Of a stretch of DNA of 64,000 nt, positions 8,642 through 16,583 are shown piece after piece (within the stretch, counting starts at the first letter, position 1; each line of letters begins with the position of its first letter). The notes beneath the pieces were generated by a model. That model saw only the letters and a list, made by a program, of their open reading frames with translations, searched no databases and was not told where the DNA came from. The position numbers and the translations under genes were made by a program. Source of the stretch: Streptomyces fructofermentans. GTDB lineage: Bacteria; Actinomycetota; Actinomycetes; Streptomycetales; Streptomycetaceae. The stretch spans positions 162,706-226,705 of the forward strand of contig NZ_BMWD01000002.1 of the NCBI RefSeq assembly GCF_014651055.1, in the 5' to 3' direction.

Positions 8642-9670
8642 TCAGTGCGTCCAGTCGAGGATGACCTTGCCGCCGCGGCCGCTCGCCGCGTCGGCGAAGG
8701 CCGCCTCGTAGTCGCGGTAGTCGTAGCGGCCGGTGATCACGGGCGCGAGGTCGAGGCCGCCTTCGAGCAGGACCGACATCGCGTACCAGGTCTCGAACAT
8801 CTCGCGGCCGTAGATCCCCTTGATCGTGATCATGGAGGTGACGATCCGGGACCAGTCGACGGCGAACTCCTCGGCCGGCAGCCCGAGCATCGCGATCTTC
8901 CCGCCGTGCGTCATGTTGGCCAGCATGTCGCGCATCGCGACGGGGTTGCCGGACATCTCCAGGCCGACGTCGAACCCCTCGCGCAGCCCGAGCGTGCGCT
9001 GCCCGTCCGCGATGGTCGACTCGGCGACGTTCAGCGCGAGGCTCACGCCGACCTTGCGGGCCAGCTCGAGGCGCTCCTCGCTGACGTCGGTGACCACCAC
9101 GTGCCGGGCGCCCGCGTGCTTCGCGACGGCGGCGGCCATCAGGCCGATGGGGCCCGCGCCGGTGATCAGCACGTCCTCGCCGACCAGCGGGAAGGACAGC
9201 GCGGTGTGCACGGCGTTGCCGAACGGGTCGAAGATCGCGGCGACGTCGAGGTCGACGGGCACGCGGTGCACCCACACGTTGGAGGCGGGCAGCGCGACGT
9301 ACTCGGCGAACGCGCCGTCGCGGCCGACGCCCAGGCCGACCGTGGCGCGGCACAGGTGGCGCCGTCCGGCCTGGCAGTTGCGGCACTTCCCGCAGACGAG
9401 GTGGCCCTCGCCGCTGACCCGGTCGCCGACGGCGATGTCCACGACGTCGCTGCCCGTCGAGACGACCTCACCGACGAACTCGTGGCCGATCACCAGAGGG
9501 GTCCTGATGGCCTGCTGCGCCCAGCCGTCCCAGTTGCGGATGTGCAGGTCGGTGCCGCAGATCCCGGTCCTGAGGACCTTGATCAGTACGTCCTTGGCGC
9601 CGACCTCCGGCTCCGGGACGTCCATGAGCCGGAGTCCCGGCTCAGCCTTCTCCTTGACCAGCGCCTTCAC
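8642..9670 (-). CDS. tdh: L-threonine 3-dehydrogenase
   Basis: A 342-aa zinc-dependent medium-chain dehydrogenase oxidising L-threonine to 2-amino-3-ketobutyrate with NAD. The catalytic zinc site is in GICGTDLHI and [10 protein letters not shown]; the structural zinc loop is [15 protein letters not shown]; the Rossmann glycines are in [16 protein letters not shown]. The start is GTG at 9670 (reading [13 protein letters not shown]), seven bases after a good aggag site; longer in-frame starts upstream are unsupported. It is the first gene of the tdh-kbl operon. Confidence 0.95.
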   Translation of the reverse strand: MKALVKEKAEPGLRLMDVPEPEVGAKDVLIKVLRTGICGTDLHIRNWDGWAQQAIRTPLVIGHEFVGEVVSTGSDVVDIAVGDRVSGEGHLVCGKCRNCQAGRRHLCRATVGLGVGRDGAFAEYVALPASNVWVHRVPVDLDVAAIFDPFGNAVHTALSFPLVGEDVLITGAGPIGLMAAAVAKHAGARHVVVTDVSEERLELARKVGVSLALNVAESTIADGQRTLGLREGFDVGLEMSGNPVAMRDMLANMTHGGKIAMLGLPAEEFAVDWSRIVTSMITIKGIYGREMFETWYAMSVLLEGGLDLAPVITGRYDYRDYEAAFADAASGRGGKVILDWTH

Positions 9671-10090
9671 GCAACGGCTCCTGAGGATGAGGTCCCGGAT
9701 CCGGACATGCCGAAGGAGGCCCGCACCGGGGAGAGGAGTGGTATCGCCCAGCAATCTGCCGCACTGCGGCACCCCTGGTCCATCGAGGATTTCTTAAGCG
9801 CCGCCGCAGCTTTCCTTCACACCCTGCACGTACGACCGCCCCGGACGGACACGCCACGCCGCGCCGGGCACGTGCCGGGACCCACGCCGGGCACCTGCGG
9901 GGACCCGCGCCCGGGGGCCCGACGGGACCGGCGGGACCGGCGGCGGGGCCCGGCGGGACTCCCGCCGGCGTCTGCCCGGACCTCCCCGGGGCGCCCGCCC
10001 GGCCCCTCCGGGAGCGCCTGCCGGGATCAGCGGCGGATCGCTGCCGGGCCGGGCCGGGCCGGGCGGTGGCAGTGCGGGAGCGGGGCCGGG
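9671..10090. other. intergenic region upstream of tdh
   Basis: A 420-bp gap. The side next to tdh holds its ribosome site and an AT-richer island at about 9785-9825 (around gatttcttaagcg) that is the most likely promoter region. The remainder, about 9850-10085, is extremely GC-rich with repeated ggcgggacc and gccggg words and self-complementary potential, probably terminator-like DNA behind the conservon. No gene is supported. Confidence 0.5.
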
Positions 10091-10693
10091 TCAGAAGCCG
10101 CCCTCGCGCAGCCCGATCTGCCCGACCAGCTCCGCGGCCAGCGCCTTGATGGTGTCCAGGCCGGGTCTGCCCCACGGCCGGGGTTCGACGTCGGTGACGC
10201 ACACCGTGCCGAGCGCGAGGCCGGTGCGGTCGATGAGGGGGGCGCCCAGGTACGAGCGGATGCCGAACTCGTCGACGAGCGGGTTGCCCGCGAACCTCGG
10301 ATAGTCGCGGACGTCCTCCAGGACCAGCGCCTTGCGCCGCACCACCACGTGGGGGCAGAAGCCGTACTCGCGTGCCATGCGGCGGCCGATCCGGGGCTTG
10401 GCCGCGGGTGCGGGGCCGTCGGTCCCCGGGCCGGGAGCCGTCAGCCGACCGGCCTCGCGCTCACTGTCCGGAGCGTGCAGCCCGGCGAAGAACTGGCGTT
10501 CCTCGCCCACGAAGTTGACCATCGCGTACGGGGCTTCCGCCAGCTCGGCGAGCCGGTCCGCGAAGGAGTCGAGGGCGGGCTCCACCCGCTCCCCCAGATC
10601 GAGCACTCGCAGGCGCCGCGTCCTCGCGGGCGCCTCCTTGTCCTCCGGCGTGAGCAGCAGCCGACCGGCCGGACGCGGCGGGTCGTACGTCAT
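10091..10693 (-). CDS. GAF domain-containing protein of the conservon operon
   Basis: A 200-aa protein whose central and C-terminal part is a GAF-type small-molecule-binding fold: APYAMVNFVGEERQFFAGLH, EYGFCPHVVVRRKALVLEDV, IRSYLGAPLIDRTGLALGTV and a closing helix. The one cysteine in GFCPHVV is typical of this subgroup. The start is ATG at 10693, overlapping the cvnD stop by four bases (ATGA), so it is coupled to the conservon GTPase. It occupies the place that a cytochrome P450 takes in some conservons. It may sense a ligand or redox state for the GTPase module, which is inference. Confidence 0.85.
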   Translation of the reverse strand: MTYDPPRPAGRLLLTPEDKEAPARTRRLRVLDLGERVEPALDSFADRLAELAEAPYAMVNFVGEERQFFAGLHAPDSEREAGRLTAPGPGTDGPAPAAKPRIGRRMAREYGFCPHVVVRRKALVLEDVRDYPRFAGNPLVDEFGIRSYLGAPLIDRTGLALGTVCVTDVEPRPWGRPGLDTIKALAAELVGQIGLREGGF

Positions 10694-11289
10694 GTGTGGG
10701 CTCCGTGGCTCGGGGCGTGCGAGGGCGCGTGGGCGAGCAGGTGACGGACGAGGGTGAGCAGGGTCTGCACGCCGGAACTGGAGATGCGCGCGTCGCAGCA
10801 CACGACCGGGATGGCCGGGTCCAGGTCGATGGCCGCCCGCACCTCCTCGGGGTCGTAGCGGAAGGAGCCGTCGAACTCGTTGACGGCGACGATGAACCCG
10901 AGGCCGCGTTGTTCGAAGAAGTCGACCGCCGCGAAGCACTCCTCCAGCCGACGGGTGTCGGCGATGACGACCGCGCCCAGCGCTCCTTCGCACAGCTCGT
11001 CCCACATGAACCAGAACCGCTCCTGCCCGGGGGTGCCGAACAGGTAGAGGACATGCTCCGGGTCGAGGGTGATGCGCCCGAAGTCCATCGCGACGGTCGT
11101 CTCGACCTTGTTCTCGATGCCGTCGAGGTTGTCGGTCGCGGCGCTGACCGTGGTCAGCAGCTCCTCCGTGCTGAGCGGCGCGATCTCGCTCACCGCGCCG
11201 ACGAAGGTCGTCTTTCCCACCCCGAATCCTCCCGCCACCAGGATCTTCAACGCGGTGGGGAACGGGTCAGAGCTGTCGTCGTAATCCAT
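10690..11289 (-). CDS. cvnD: conservon GTP-binding protein CvnD
   Basis: A 199-aa Ras-like GTPase of the type fixed in Streptomyces conservons. The P-loop is GGFGVGKTT near residue 20, the switch II region is LFGTPGQERFWFMW, and the base-recognition motif appears as VNEFDG instead of NKxD. CvnD proteins work with the membrane kinase-like CvnA, roadblock CvnB and DUF742 CvnC in a complex compared to eukaryotic G-protein signalling. The ATG at 11289 lies inside the 3' end of cvnC (23-bp overlap), and the gene is coupled by ATGA to the GAF gene. Confidence 0.9.
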   Translation of the reverse strand: MDYDDSSDPFPTALKILVAGGFGVGKTTFVGAVSEIAPLSTEELLTTVSAATDNLDGIENKVETTVAMDFGRITLDPEHVLYLFGTPGQERFWFMWDELCEGALGAVVIADTRRLEECFAAVDFFEQRGLGFIVAVNEFDGSFRYDPEEVRAAIDLDPAIPVVCCDARISSSGVQTLLTLVRHLLAHAPSHAPSHGAHT

Positions 11290-11638
11290 CGAGCACTGCC
11301 TCCAGAAGAGACCGGTCAGTGGGGTTGTCGTGGACGGTCGGGGACTTCGTCGAGAGCGCCCCGCAGTCGACGAGATCGGAGAGGAGCACCTTGGTCACGG
11401 CCGCCGGCAGTCTCAGGTGCGCGGCGACCTCGGCGACCGACACGGGGTCCCGGCACAGTTCCAGGGCCTGTGCGTGCTCGGGCCCGAGATAGCCGAGGGG
11501 GGTGACTCCGGTGGCCATGACCTGGGACAACAGGTCCAGCGCGGTGCTCGGCCGGGTCCGGCCGTTGCTGACCTGGTAGGGACGCACCAGCCGCCCGGCC
11601 GCGTCGTCGAGCCAGGGCTCGTCGCCGGCCGCGGCCAC
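11267..11638 (-). CDS. cvnC: conservon DUF742 protein CvnC
   Basis: A 123-aa DUF742 protein, a winged-helix-like fold: LVRPYQVSNGRTRPS, then LGYLGPEHAQALELC and SVAEVAAHLRLPAAVTKVLL. It is a fixed member of the cvnA-B-C-D set. I chose GTG at 11638, eight bases after a gagg site and two bases after the cvnB stop; TTG at 11644 overlapping that stop is an alternative adding two residues. The cellular role is as a partner of the CvnD GTPase. Confidence 0.88.
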   Translation of the reverse strand: MAAAGDEPWLDDAAGRLVRPYQVSNGRTRPSTALDLLSQVMATGVTPLGYLGPEHAQALELCRDPVSVAEVAAHLRLPAAVTKVLLSDLVDCGALSTKSPTVHDNPTDRSLLEAVLDGLRRQL

Positions 11639-11640
11639 CC

Positions 11641-12075
11641 TCAAGGCCTCATCGCAGAGGGTTCTGCGGCGGGCTGCCTCGGCGCGGTGATCAGGTACGG
11701 GCGGACGCCCTTGACCAGCATCGCCATCTCGTAGCCGAGCACGGCCGCGTCGGCCTCGCGTCCGGCGAGCACGGCCAGACAGGTGCCGGAGCCCGCGGTC
11801 GAGACGAACAGGAGCGTCGAGTCCAGTTCGACGACGACCTGCCGTACGTCGCCGCCGTCCCCGAACCGCAGGCCCGCGCTGCGTCCGAGGGAGTAGAGCC
11901 CGGAGGCCAGGGCGGCCATGTGGTCGGCGCTGTCGGGGTCGAGGCCGTGCACCGACTTCACGAGGCCGTCGCAGGAGAGCAGGACCGCGCTCCTGGTGTG
12001 CGGTACTCGCTGCACCAGGCCGCTCATCAGCCAGTCGAGGTCGGTTGCATGCCCGGTCGGCACGTCGCTCGCCAT
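11641..12075 (-). CDS. cvnB: conservon roadblock/LC7 domain protein CvnB
   Basis: A 144-aa roadblock/LC7 protein: DLDWLMSGLVQRVPHTRSAV, then LLSCDGLVKSVHGLD and AGSGTCLAVLAGREAD. Roadblock proteins in conservons and in gliding bacteria regulate small GTPases, so CvnB is likely a regulator of CvnD. The start chosen is ATG at 12075, nine bases after an aggag site and matching the usual distance to the domain. A second ATG at 12144 overlaps the cvnA stop by ATGA but lacks a ribosome site and would add 23 low-complexity residues. Confidence 0.88.
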   Translation of the reverse strand: MASDVPTGHATDLDWLMSGLVQRVPHTRSAVLLSCDGLVKSVHGLDPDSADHMAALASGLYSLGRSAGLRFGDGGDVRQVVVELDSTLLFVSTAGSGTCLAVLAGREADAAVLGYEMAMLVKGVRPYLITAPRQPAAEPSAMRP

Positions 12076-12140
12076 GGGGGATCGACTCCTTGAAGTACGC
12101 GGATCTGCGGGAGCGTTCGTGGGGGTGGGGGTGGCGTGGT

Positions 12141-14717
12141 TCATCCGGCTGGTGTGCTCCCGTCGTGCCGGTCGGTCGGTTCGTGGCCGGACGCGGGGGC
12201 CGACTCGCGCGCCGCCTGCGCCTCGGGTGATGCCTGCGCCGTGTGCGGTTCGCCCATGGGTGAACCGGTCGAACCTGGAGGCGCGGTCGGGCGGATCGGG
12301 GTGGCGTCCGACGGCAGGACGCCCAGGGACCCCGTGTCCCAGTGCTGCGCGCGGGCCTGCTCCTGCGCCTGCTCGTGTGCCCGCGCCTGCTCCTCGGCCA
12401 GTCCGATCCCCCGCTGGAAGGCGGCCATCAGACCGGGGTCGTGGCCGACCGGCGGTCCTGGGTCCGGCCGGGGCGCCGGTGCGTCGCGCAGCTCGGGCAC
12501 GATGTGCTCCTGCGCCCGCCGCTTGGGCAGGTGGGGCCTGGCCATGGTGCCGCGCACGGCGCCGTTGCGCGGGGTGGGCGGAGTGACGGTGTTCTCCGCC
12601 ACGAGCCTCCGGTCGTCGGCCCTGATCCCGGGCACGGCCTCCGCCGGATTGTGCCGGGACTCCGCGCCGCGCACCGGCAGCGGGGCGGGGCCCGCGCCGT
12701 TCGCGGCCGACAGCCGGGCGCGCGCGTCACTCAGGTCGTGCGACTCCTGCGCGGTGCTGTCCAGCGGCGTCGCACGTCGTACGCCGACCGGGGAGGTGCC
12801 CGTAGCGCCGCCCTGCGCCGGAATCGGCGCCCCGTGCGGGGGCGCGCCCTGTGCCTGGACTCCACGTGCGGGGACTCCATGTGCGGGCGTGCCATGCGGT
12901 GGCGTGCCGTGGGCCGGGGTTCCGTGGGCCGGGGTGCCCTGCTTCGGGGTCCCGTGCGTCGGCCCGTCGTACCCGGCGGGCATCCCGTGGAGGCTCGTCC
13001 CATGTGCGGCCGAGCCATGCGAAACCGAGCCATCACGGGTCGGCACCCCATGGGTCGGCACACCATGGTCGCCGGCACCACGCTCCGCGGCACCACGGGT
13101 CAACGCCCCCCGGGCGGAGGTCCCCTGTGCCACAGCGCCCCGGCCCGAACCGTCCCCTGCGGACCGACCGGACTCCACTGACCGACCGGACCCCGTGAAC
13201 TGATCGGGCCCGGCGGACCGGTCGGACCCGGCGGACCGATCGGGTGCCCTGGACCGATCGGTCCCAGCCGGCGGACGCCCGGACGAACCGGAACCGGCCC
13301 TGGTGGCAGGGCCGCCACCCGCACCGACCCCGCCGCCCGGTCCGCGCCCCGACCCCGGCGCAGGCGATGGCGAAAGCGAAGGCAGAGCTACCGCCGCCCC
13401 GGGCGACACCCCGCCCGGCGGCACGGCTCCCGACGGCAGCGCGCCCGGCGGCAGCGCGGCACCACCGCGCGCCCCGGCCGCCGCGCCGGCGATCCCGGCG
13501 CGCTGCCCGTCCTGGGCTCCGAGCAGTGCCTGCGGCACCACGAGCACGGCCTGTACGCCGCCGTAGATGTTGGTCTGCAACCGCACGGTGACCCCGTGCC
13601 GTCGCGCGAGCTGCGAGACCACGAACAGCCCGATGCGCCCGTCCTGCAGCAGACTCGCGACGTTCACCTGGTCGGGGTCGGCGAGCAGGGCGTTCATCCG
13701 GTGCTGCTCGGCCAGCGGCATGCCGAGCCCGCGGTCCTCGACCTCGATCGCGAGACCCGAGGTCACCGCGTTGGCGCGGAGCAGCACCTGGGTGTGCGGC
13801 GCCGAGAACACCGTGGCGTTCTCGACCAGTTCGGCGAGCAGGTGGATGACGTCGGCGACGGCGTGCCCGCGGACGGTCCCGTCGATCGGCGGTACGAGTT
13901 TGACGCGCGAGTACTGCTCGACCTCGGCGGTGGCGGACCTGAGCACCTCGGTCATGGAGACCGGATTGCTCCACTGGCGGCGCGAGACGGCACCGCCGAG
14001 CACCGCGAGGTTCTCGGCGTGGCGGCGGATGCGGGTGGCCAGGTGGTCCACGTGGAAGAGGCCCTTGAGCAGGTCGGGGTCCTCGATCTCGTTCTCCAGC
14101 TCGTCGAGGATCGAGATCTCCCGGTGCACGAGGGACTGAAGCCGCCGAGCCAGGTTGACGAAGACCTCGACCTTCTGCTCGCTGCCCACGTGGCCGGAGA
14201 GCCGGGACGCCTGGACGACCGCGCCGACCGCCCCGTCGTGGGCGCGCGCCAGGTCGTCGGCGAGCAGGTCGAAGTCGTCCGCGTCGGCCGCGGGCCGCAC
14301 GCGTGGACGGTCGGCGGGCGGCGCCTCGCCGCGCCGCAGTGCCTCGACGACGGCGGTCAGGTCGGCCTGCCCGCGTGCGCTGGTCCGGCGCAGGACGGAG
14401 ATGCGGTCCTGGACGGCGCGAGCGGCCCGGTTGGCCGCGACGGCCGCGATCACGATGCCCGCGAGGGCCACGGCGGTGGCGCCGCCCAGCACGATCCACA
14501 GCGTGGCGGCGGGTCGTACGGCGCTGGTCCGGACGGTGAAGAGCACGGCGGCGCAGGCGCTCAGGGCCACCGCGATGGGCGGCAGGACCGCCAGGCGCAG
14601 AAGCTGGGGCCGTATGTGCGTCTCGTGCAGCGTGGGGGTGGTGCGGGCTGCCGGTCGCCCGTGCCGCCCGCCCTCGCGGCGGTCTGCGCGTGCGGCCGGT
14701 GCGCGGAGGTGAGACAT
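12141..14717 (-). CDS. cvnA: conservon sensor-histidine-kinase-like membrane protein CvnA
   Basis: An 858-aa protein. Two membrane helices (about residues 41-62 and 72-95) are separated by only about ten residues, so there is essentially no extracellular sensor domain. A linker and dimerisation region with FHVDHLATRIRRHAENLAVL precedes a HATPase domain at about 290-415 (LLAELVENATVFSAPHT, VEDRGLGM, GIGLFVVSQLARRHG-like segment). The last 430 residues are low-complexity, Pro/Gly/Ser-rich and include HG[TV]P-type and DRSAG-type repeats. The ATG at 14717 follows an agga site by five bases. The protein is the first gene of the operon and likely the membrane anchor of the complex. Confidence 0.9.
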   Translation of the reverse strand: MSHLRAPAARADRREGGRHGRPAARTTPTLHETHIRPQLLRLAVLPPIAVALSACAAVLFTVRTSAVRPAATLWIVLGGATAVALAGIVIAAVAANRAARAVQDRISVLRRTSARGQADLTAVVEALRRGEAPPADRPRVRPAADADDFDLLADDLARAHDGAVGAVVQASRLSGHVGSEQKVEVFVNLARRLQSLVHREISILDELENEIEDPDLLKGLFHVDHLATRIRRHAENLAVLGGAVSRRQWSNPVSMTEVLRSATAEVEQYSRVKLVPPIDGTVRGHAVADVIHLLAELVENATVFSAPHTQVLLRANAVTSGLAIEVEDRGLGMPLAEQHRMNALLADPDQVNVASLLQDGRIGLFVVSQLARRHGVTVRLQTNIYGGVQAVLVVPQALLGAQDGQRAGIAGAAAGARGGAALPPGALPSGAVPPGGVSPGAAVALPSLSPSPAPGSGRGPGGGVGAGGGPATRAGSGSSGRPPAGTDRSRAPDRSAGSDRSAGPDQFTGSGRSVESGRSAGDGSGRGAVAQGTSARGALTRGAAERGAGDHGVPTHGVPTRDGSVSHGSAAHGTSLHGMPAGYDGPTHGTPKQGTPAHGTPAHGTPPHGTPAHGVPARGVQAQGAPPHGAPIPAQGGATGTSPVGVRRATPLDSTAQESHDLSDARARLSAANGAGPAPLPVRGAESRHNPAEAVPGIRADDRRLVAENTVTPPTPRNGAVRGTMARPHLPKRRAQEHIVPELRDAPAPRPDPGPPVGHDPGLMAAFQRGIGLAEEQARAHEQAQEQARAQHWDTGSLGVLPSDATPIRPTAPPGSTGSPMGEPHTAQASPEAQAARESAPASGHEPTDRHDGSTPAG
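12830..13095 (-). repeat. degenerate HG(T/V/A)P-coding repeats in cvnA
   Basis: Inside cvnA the DNA repeats 12-bp units such as gtgccgtgggcc and gttccgtgggcc, coding for PAHGTP-like tetrapeptide multiples. About fifteen imperfect copies can be read between 12830 and 13095. The region is unlikely to fold and may be length-variable between strains. Confidence 0.6.
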
Positions 14718-15009
14718 CGACGTCCTCGTACTGGGGTGTCGGGGCTGTGGGGGCTCCCGCGGTCTGCGAACAGGTCGTGCGCCGTCGCTGCGCCGGTCGG
14801 GAGAGCCGGGAATTTCGGCCCTGTGTCGATCAGCGGCCACTCACAGTAGTCGCCACCGCATCATGCGCGATGGGCAGTTGACAAAGTCCGGCGGTCGACG
14901 TCCCGCTCTGGTATGAGCGTTCGTACGACAGCCCGATAACCGCCTCGCACGCGCGTTCCCGAGGGCCGATGAAGCGATCAGAGCTGGTCGGAAGCGGTCA
15001 ACGGCAAAA
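14718..15009. other. upstream region of the conservon
   Basis: This stretch holds the cvnA leader (ribosome site agga at 14723-14726) and presumably its promoter within the AT-richer segment 14840-14945. I could not fix a -35/-10 pair. No gene is supported. It borders the terminator of the metallo-beta-lactamase gene. Confidence 0.5.
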
Positions 15010-15048
15010 GGCGAGGGCCGAGGAGCACATGGCTCCTCGGCCCTCGCC
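15010..15048 (-). terminator. rho-independent terminator of MBL-fold gene
   Basis: A 16-bp perfect stem (ggcgagggccgaggag with its complement) and a 7-base loop, followed on the minus strand by cttttg. It is 35 bases past the stop of the MBL-fold gene. Confidence 0.9.
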
Positions 15049-15082
15049 GAACGGTCTCGCGCGGACGTCGCGCACCCGGAGG

Positions 15083-16285
15083 TCAGCCCGTGGGGACGGT
15101 CTCCGGGCTTCCGGTGCCTTCCGCGGTGTCACGCGGAGTGGCGTGCACGGGCCCGTCGGCCGCGGGCCAGCCGTCCTCCGGCGCGACGGCCACACCGCGC
15201 CACCAGGGCGCGGACGGCACGGTCTCCGCCGTCGGCTCGAAGGGCTCGCCCGGCCGGGGCAGCGCGATCCGGGTACCGGCGGCGCGGGCGGCGACGACCG
15301 TGCCCTCGCCGGGCTCCGCCCAGGGGTGCGTCGCCAGGTTGAACGTCGCCCAGTGGATCGGGAGCATCACTCCGGCGGGCCGGCCGCCCTGGAGGTCCAG
15401 GTGGGCGCGCACGCCCTCCTCCGGGGTCATGTGGATGTCGGGCCAGAACTCGCTGTACGCGCCGATCTGGATCATGGTGGCGTCGAAGGGCCCGTACGCG
15501 GCGCCGATGTCCTGGAAACCGGTGAAGTAGCCGGTGTCGCCGCTGTGGTAGATCCGGTGCTCGTCGCCCGCCACGACCCAGGAGGCCCACAGGGTGTGCT
15601 GGGTGTTGCGCAGGCCGCGGCCGCAGAAGTGGCGGGCAGGCGTCGCGGTCAGGGAGACGCCCCCGACCTTCGTCGTCTCGTGCCAGTCCAGCTCGCGCAG
15701 CCGGTCCGTCGGGACGCCCCACCGCTCCAGATGCGCGCCGACGCCGAGCGGCACGGCGAACACGGTGTCCGTGCCGGCCAGGGCCTTGATCGTGGGGAGG
15801 TCGAGGTGGTCGTAGTGGTCGTGCGAGATGACGACCACGTCGACCGGGCCGAGCGCCGCGAGCGGCAGCGGCACCGGGTGCAGCCGCTTGGGCCCGGCGA
15901 ACGCGAAGGGCGAGCAGCGCTCGCCCCAGACGGGGTCGAAGAGCACCCGGTGGCCGTCGATCTCGGCCAGCACGCTGGAGTGCCCCATCCAAGTGAGCCG
16001 CAGGCCGTCGGCCGGGGGCGCGGCGAGGTCGGCGAGGGTCGTGGAGTGCACCGGGACCGTGCCGGACGGGGCCCGCCGCCTGCGCTCCTCCTTGCGGAAG
16101 AACGCCTGCGCGAACTCGCGCATGGCCCCGTCGGGCCGGGGGGCGCCTTCCGGGTTCCGGAAGACGCCGTCCGCGAAGTTCGGCGATCTGCGGATGCGCT
16201 CCATGCGCTCACCACTCGGATCCGCGCCGAAGGCGGCAGGCCGCAGCGCGCGGAGCCCGGAGCTCAGGGAACGGGAACCGGTCAC
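15083..16285 (-). CDS. MBL-fold metallo-hydrolase, NAPE-PLD-like
   Basis: A 400-aa metallo-beta-lactamase-fold protein. The metal motif HxHxDH is H155-D-H157-Y-D159-H160, and further ligands are likely in HFCGRGL, HSGDTGYF and LPIHWATFNLATHPW. The layout, including the N-terminal RSPNFADGVFRN segment and the WMGHSSVLAEIDG strand, resembles the NAPE-PLD/UlaG-like group that cleaves phospholipid head groups or lactones; the true substrate is unknown. GTG at 16285 sits four bases after ggagg. The gene is monocistronic, closed by the hairpin at 15010-15048. Confidence 0.85.
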   Translation of the reverse strand: MTGSRSLSSGLRALRPAAFGADPSGERMERIRRSPNFADGVFRNPEGAPRPDGAMREFAQAFFRKEERRRRAPSGTVPVHSTTLADLAAPPADGLRLTWMGHSSVLAEIDGHRVLFDPVWGERCSPFAFAGPKRLHPVPLPLAALGPVDVVVISHDHYDHLDLPTIKALAGTDTVFAVPLGVGAHLERWGVPTDRLRELDWHETTKVGGVSLTATPARHFCGRGLRNTQHTLWASWVVAGDEHRIYHSGDTGYFTGFQDIGAAYGPFDATMIQIGAYSEFWPDIHMTPEEGVRAHLDLQGGRPAGVMLPIHWATFNLATHPWAEPGEGTVVAARAAGTRIALPRPGEPFEPTAETVPSAPWWRGVAVAPEDGWPAADGPVHATPRDTAEGTGSPETVPTG

Positions 16286-16441
16286 GGCACCTCCATGTGG
16301 AGTCGGTCTGACTTTCCATTATGGTCGCCGCCTCCGACAGCGCCGGGTCGGGCGCGTGACGGAGTGGTGTCCGCGCCGCGTGCGGCAGGGGCCACCGCGC
16401 GTCCCCGCCCCCACTGAACACCCGGTCGGGGACCGACCGCG

Positions 16442-16487
16442 TTGACAGATTCGCCGAGCGCTTTCGATACTGACCGACTATTCAGTA
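16442..16487 (+). promoter_or_regulatory. vegetative-type promoter with dyad operator
   Basis: A consensus -35 TTGACA at 16442-16447 and -10 GATACT at 16466-16471 are separated by 18 bp. An inverted repeat TACTGA-N8-TCAGTA (16468-16487) overlaps the -10 and the probable start site. It would drive the amino-acid dehydrogenase gene with a leader of about 105 bases. The dyad suggests control by an unknown regulator. Confidence 0.65.
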
Positions 16488-16583
16488 ATGCCGTCCGCGT
16501 CCGGACCTGCGCCGGGGCGGTGAGCACACCGGCTACAGGCTGGTCAACGTTCCGCCCCCGATTCTCGTTCCCGAGGAGACCCC

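Noticed and set aside
12076-12144. Longer cvnB start at ATG 12144, overlapping the cvnA stop by ATGA
   Set aside because: It has no ribosome site and adds 23 low-complexity residues; ATG 12075 has aggag and the usual family length.
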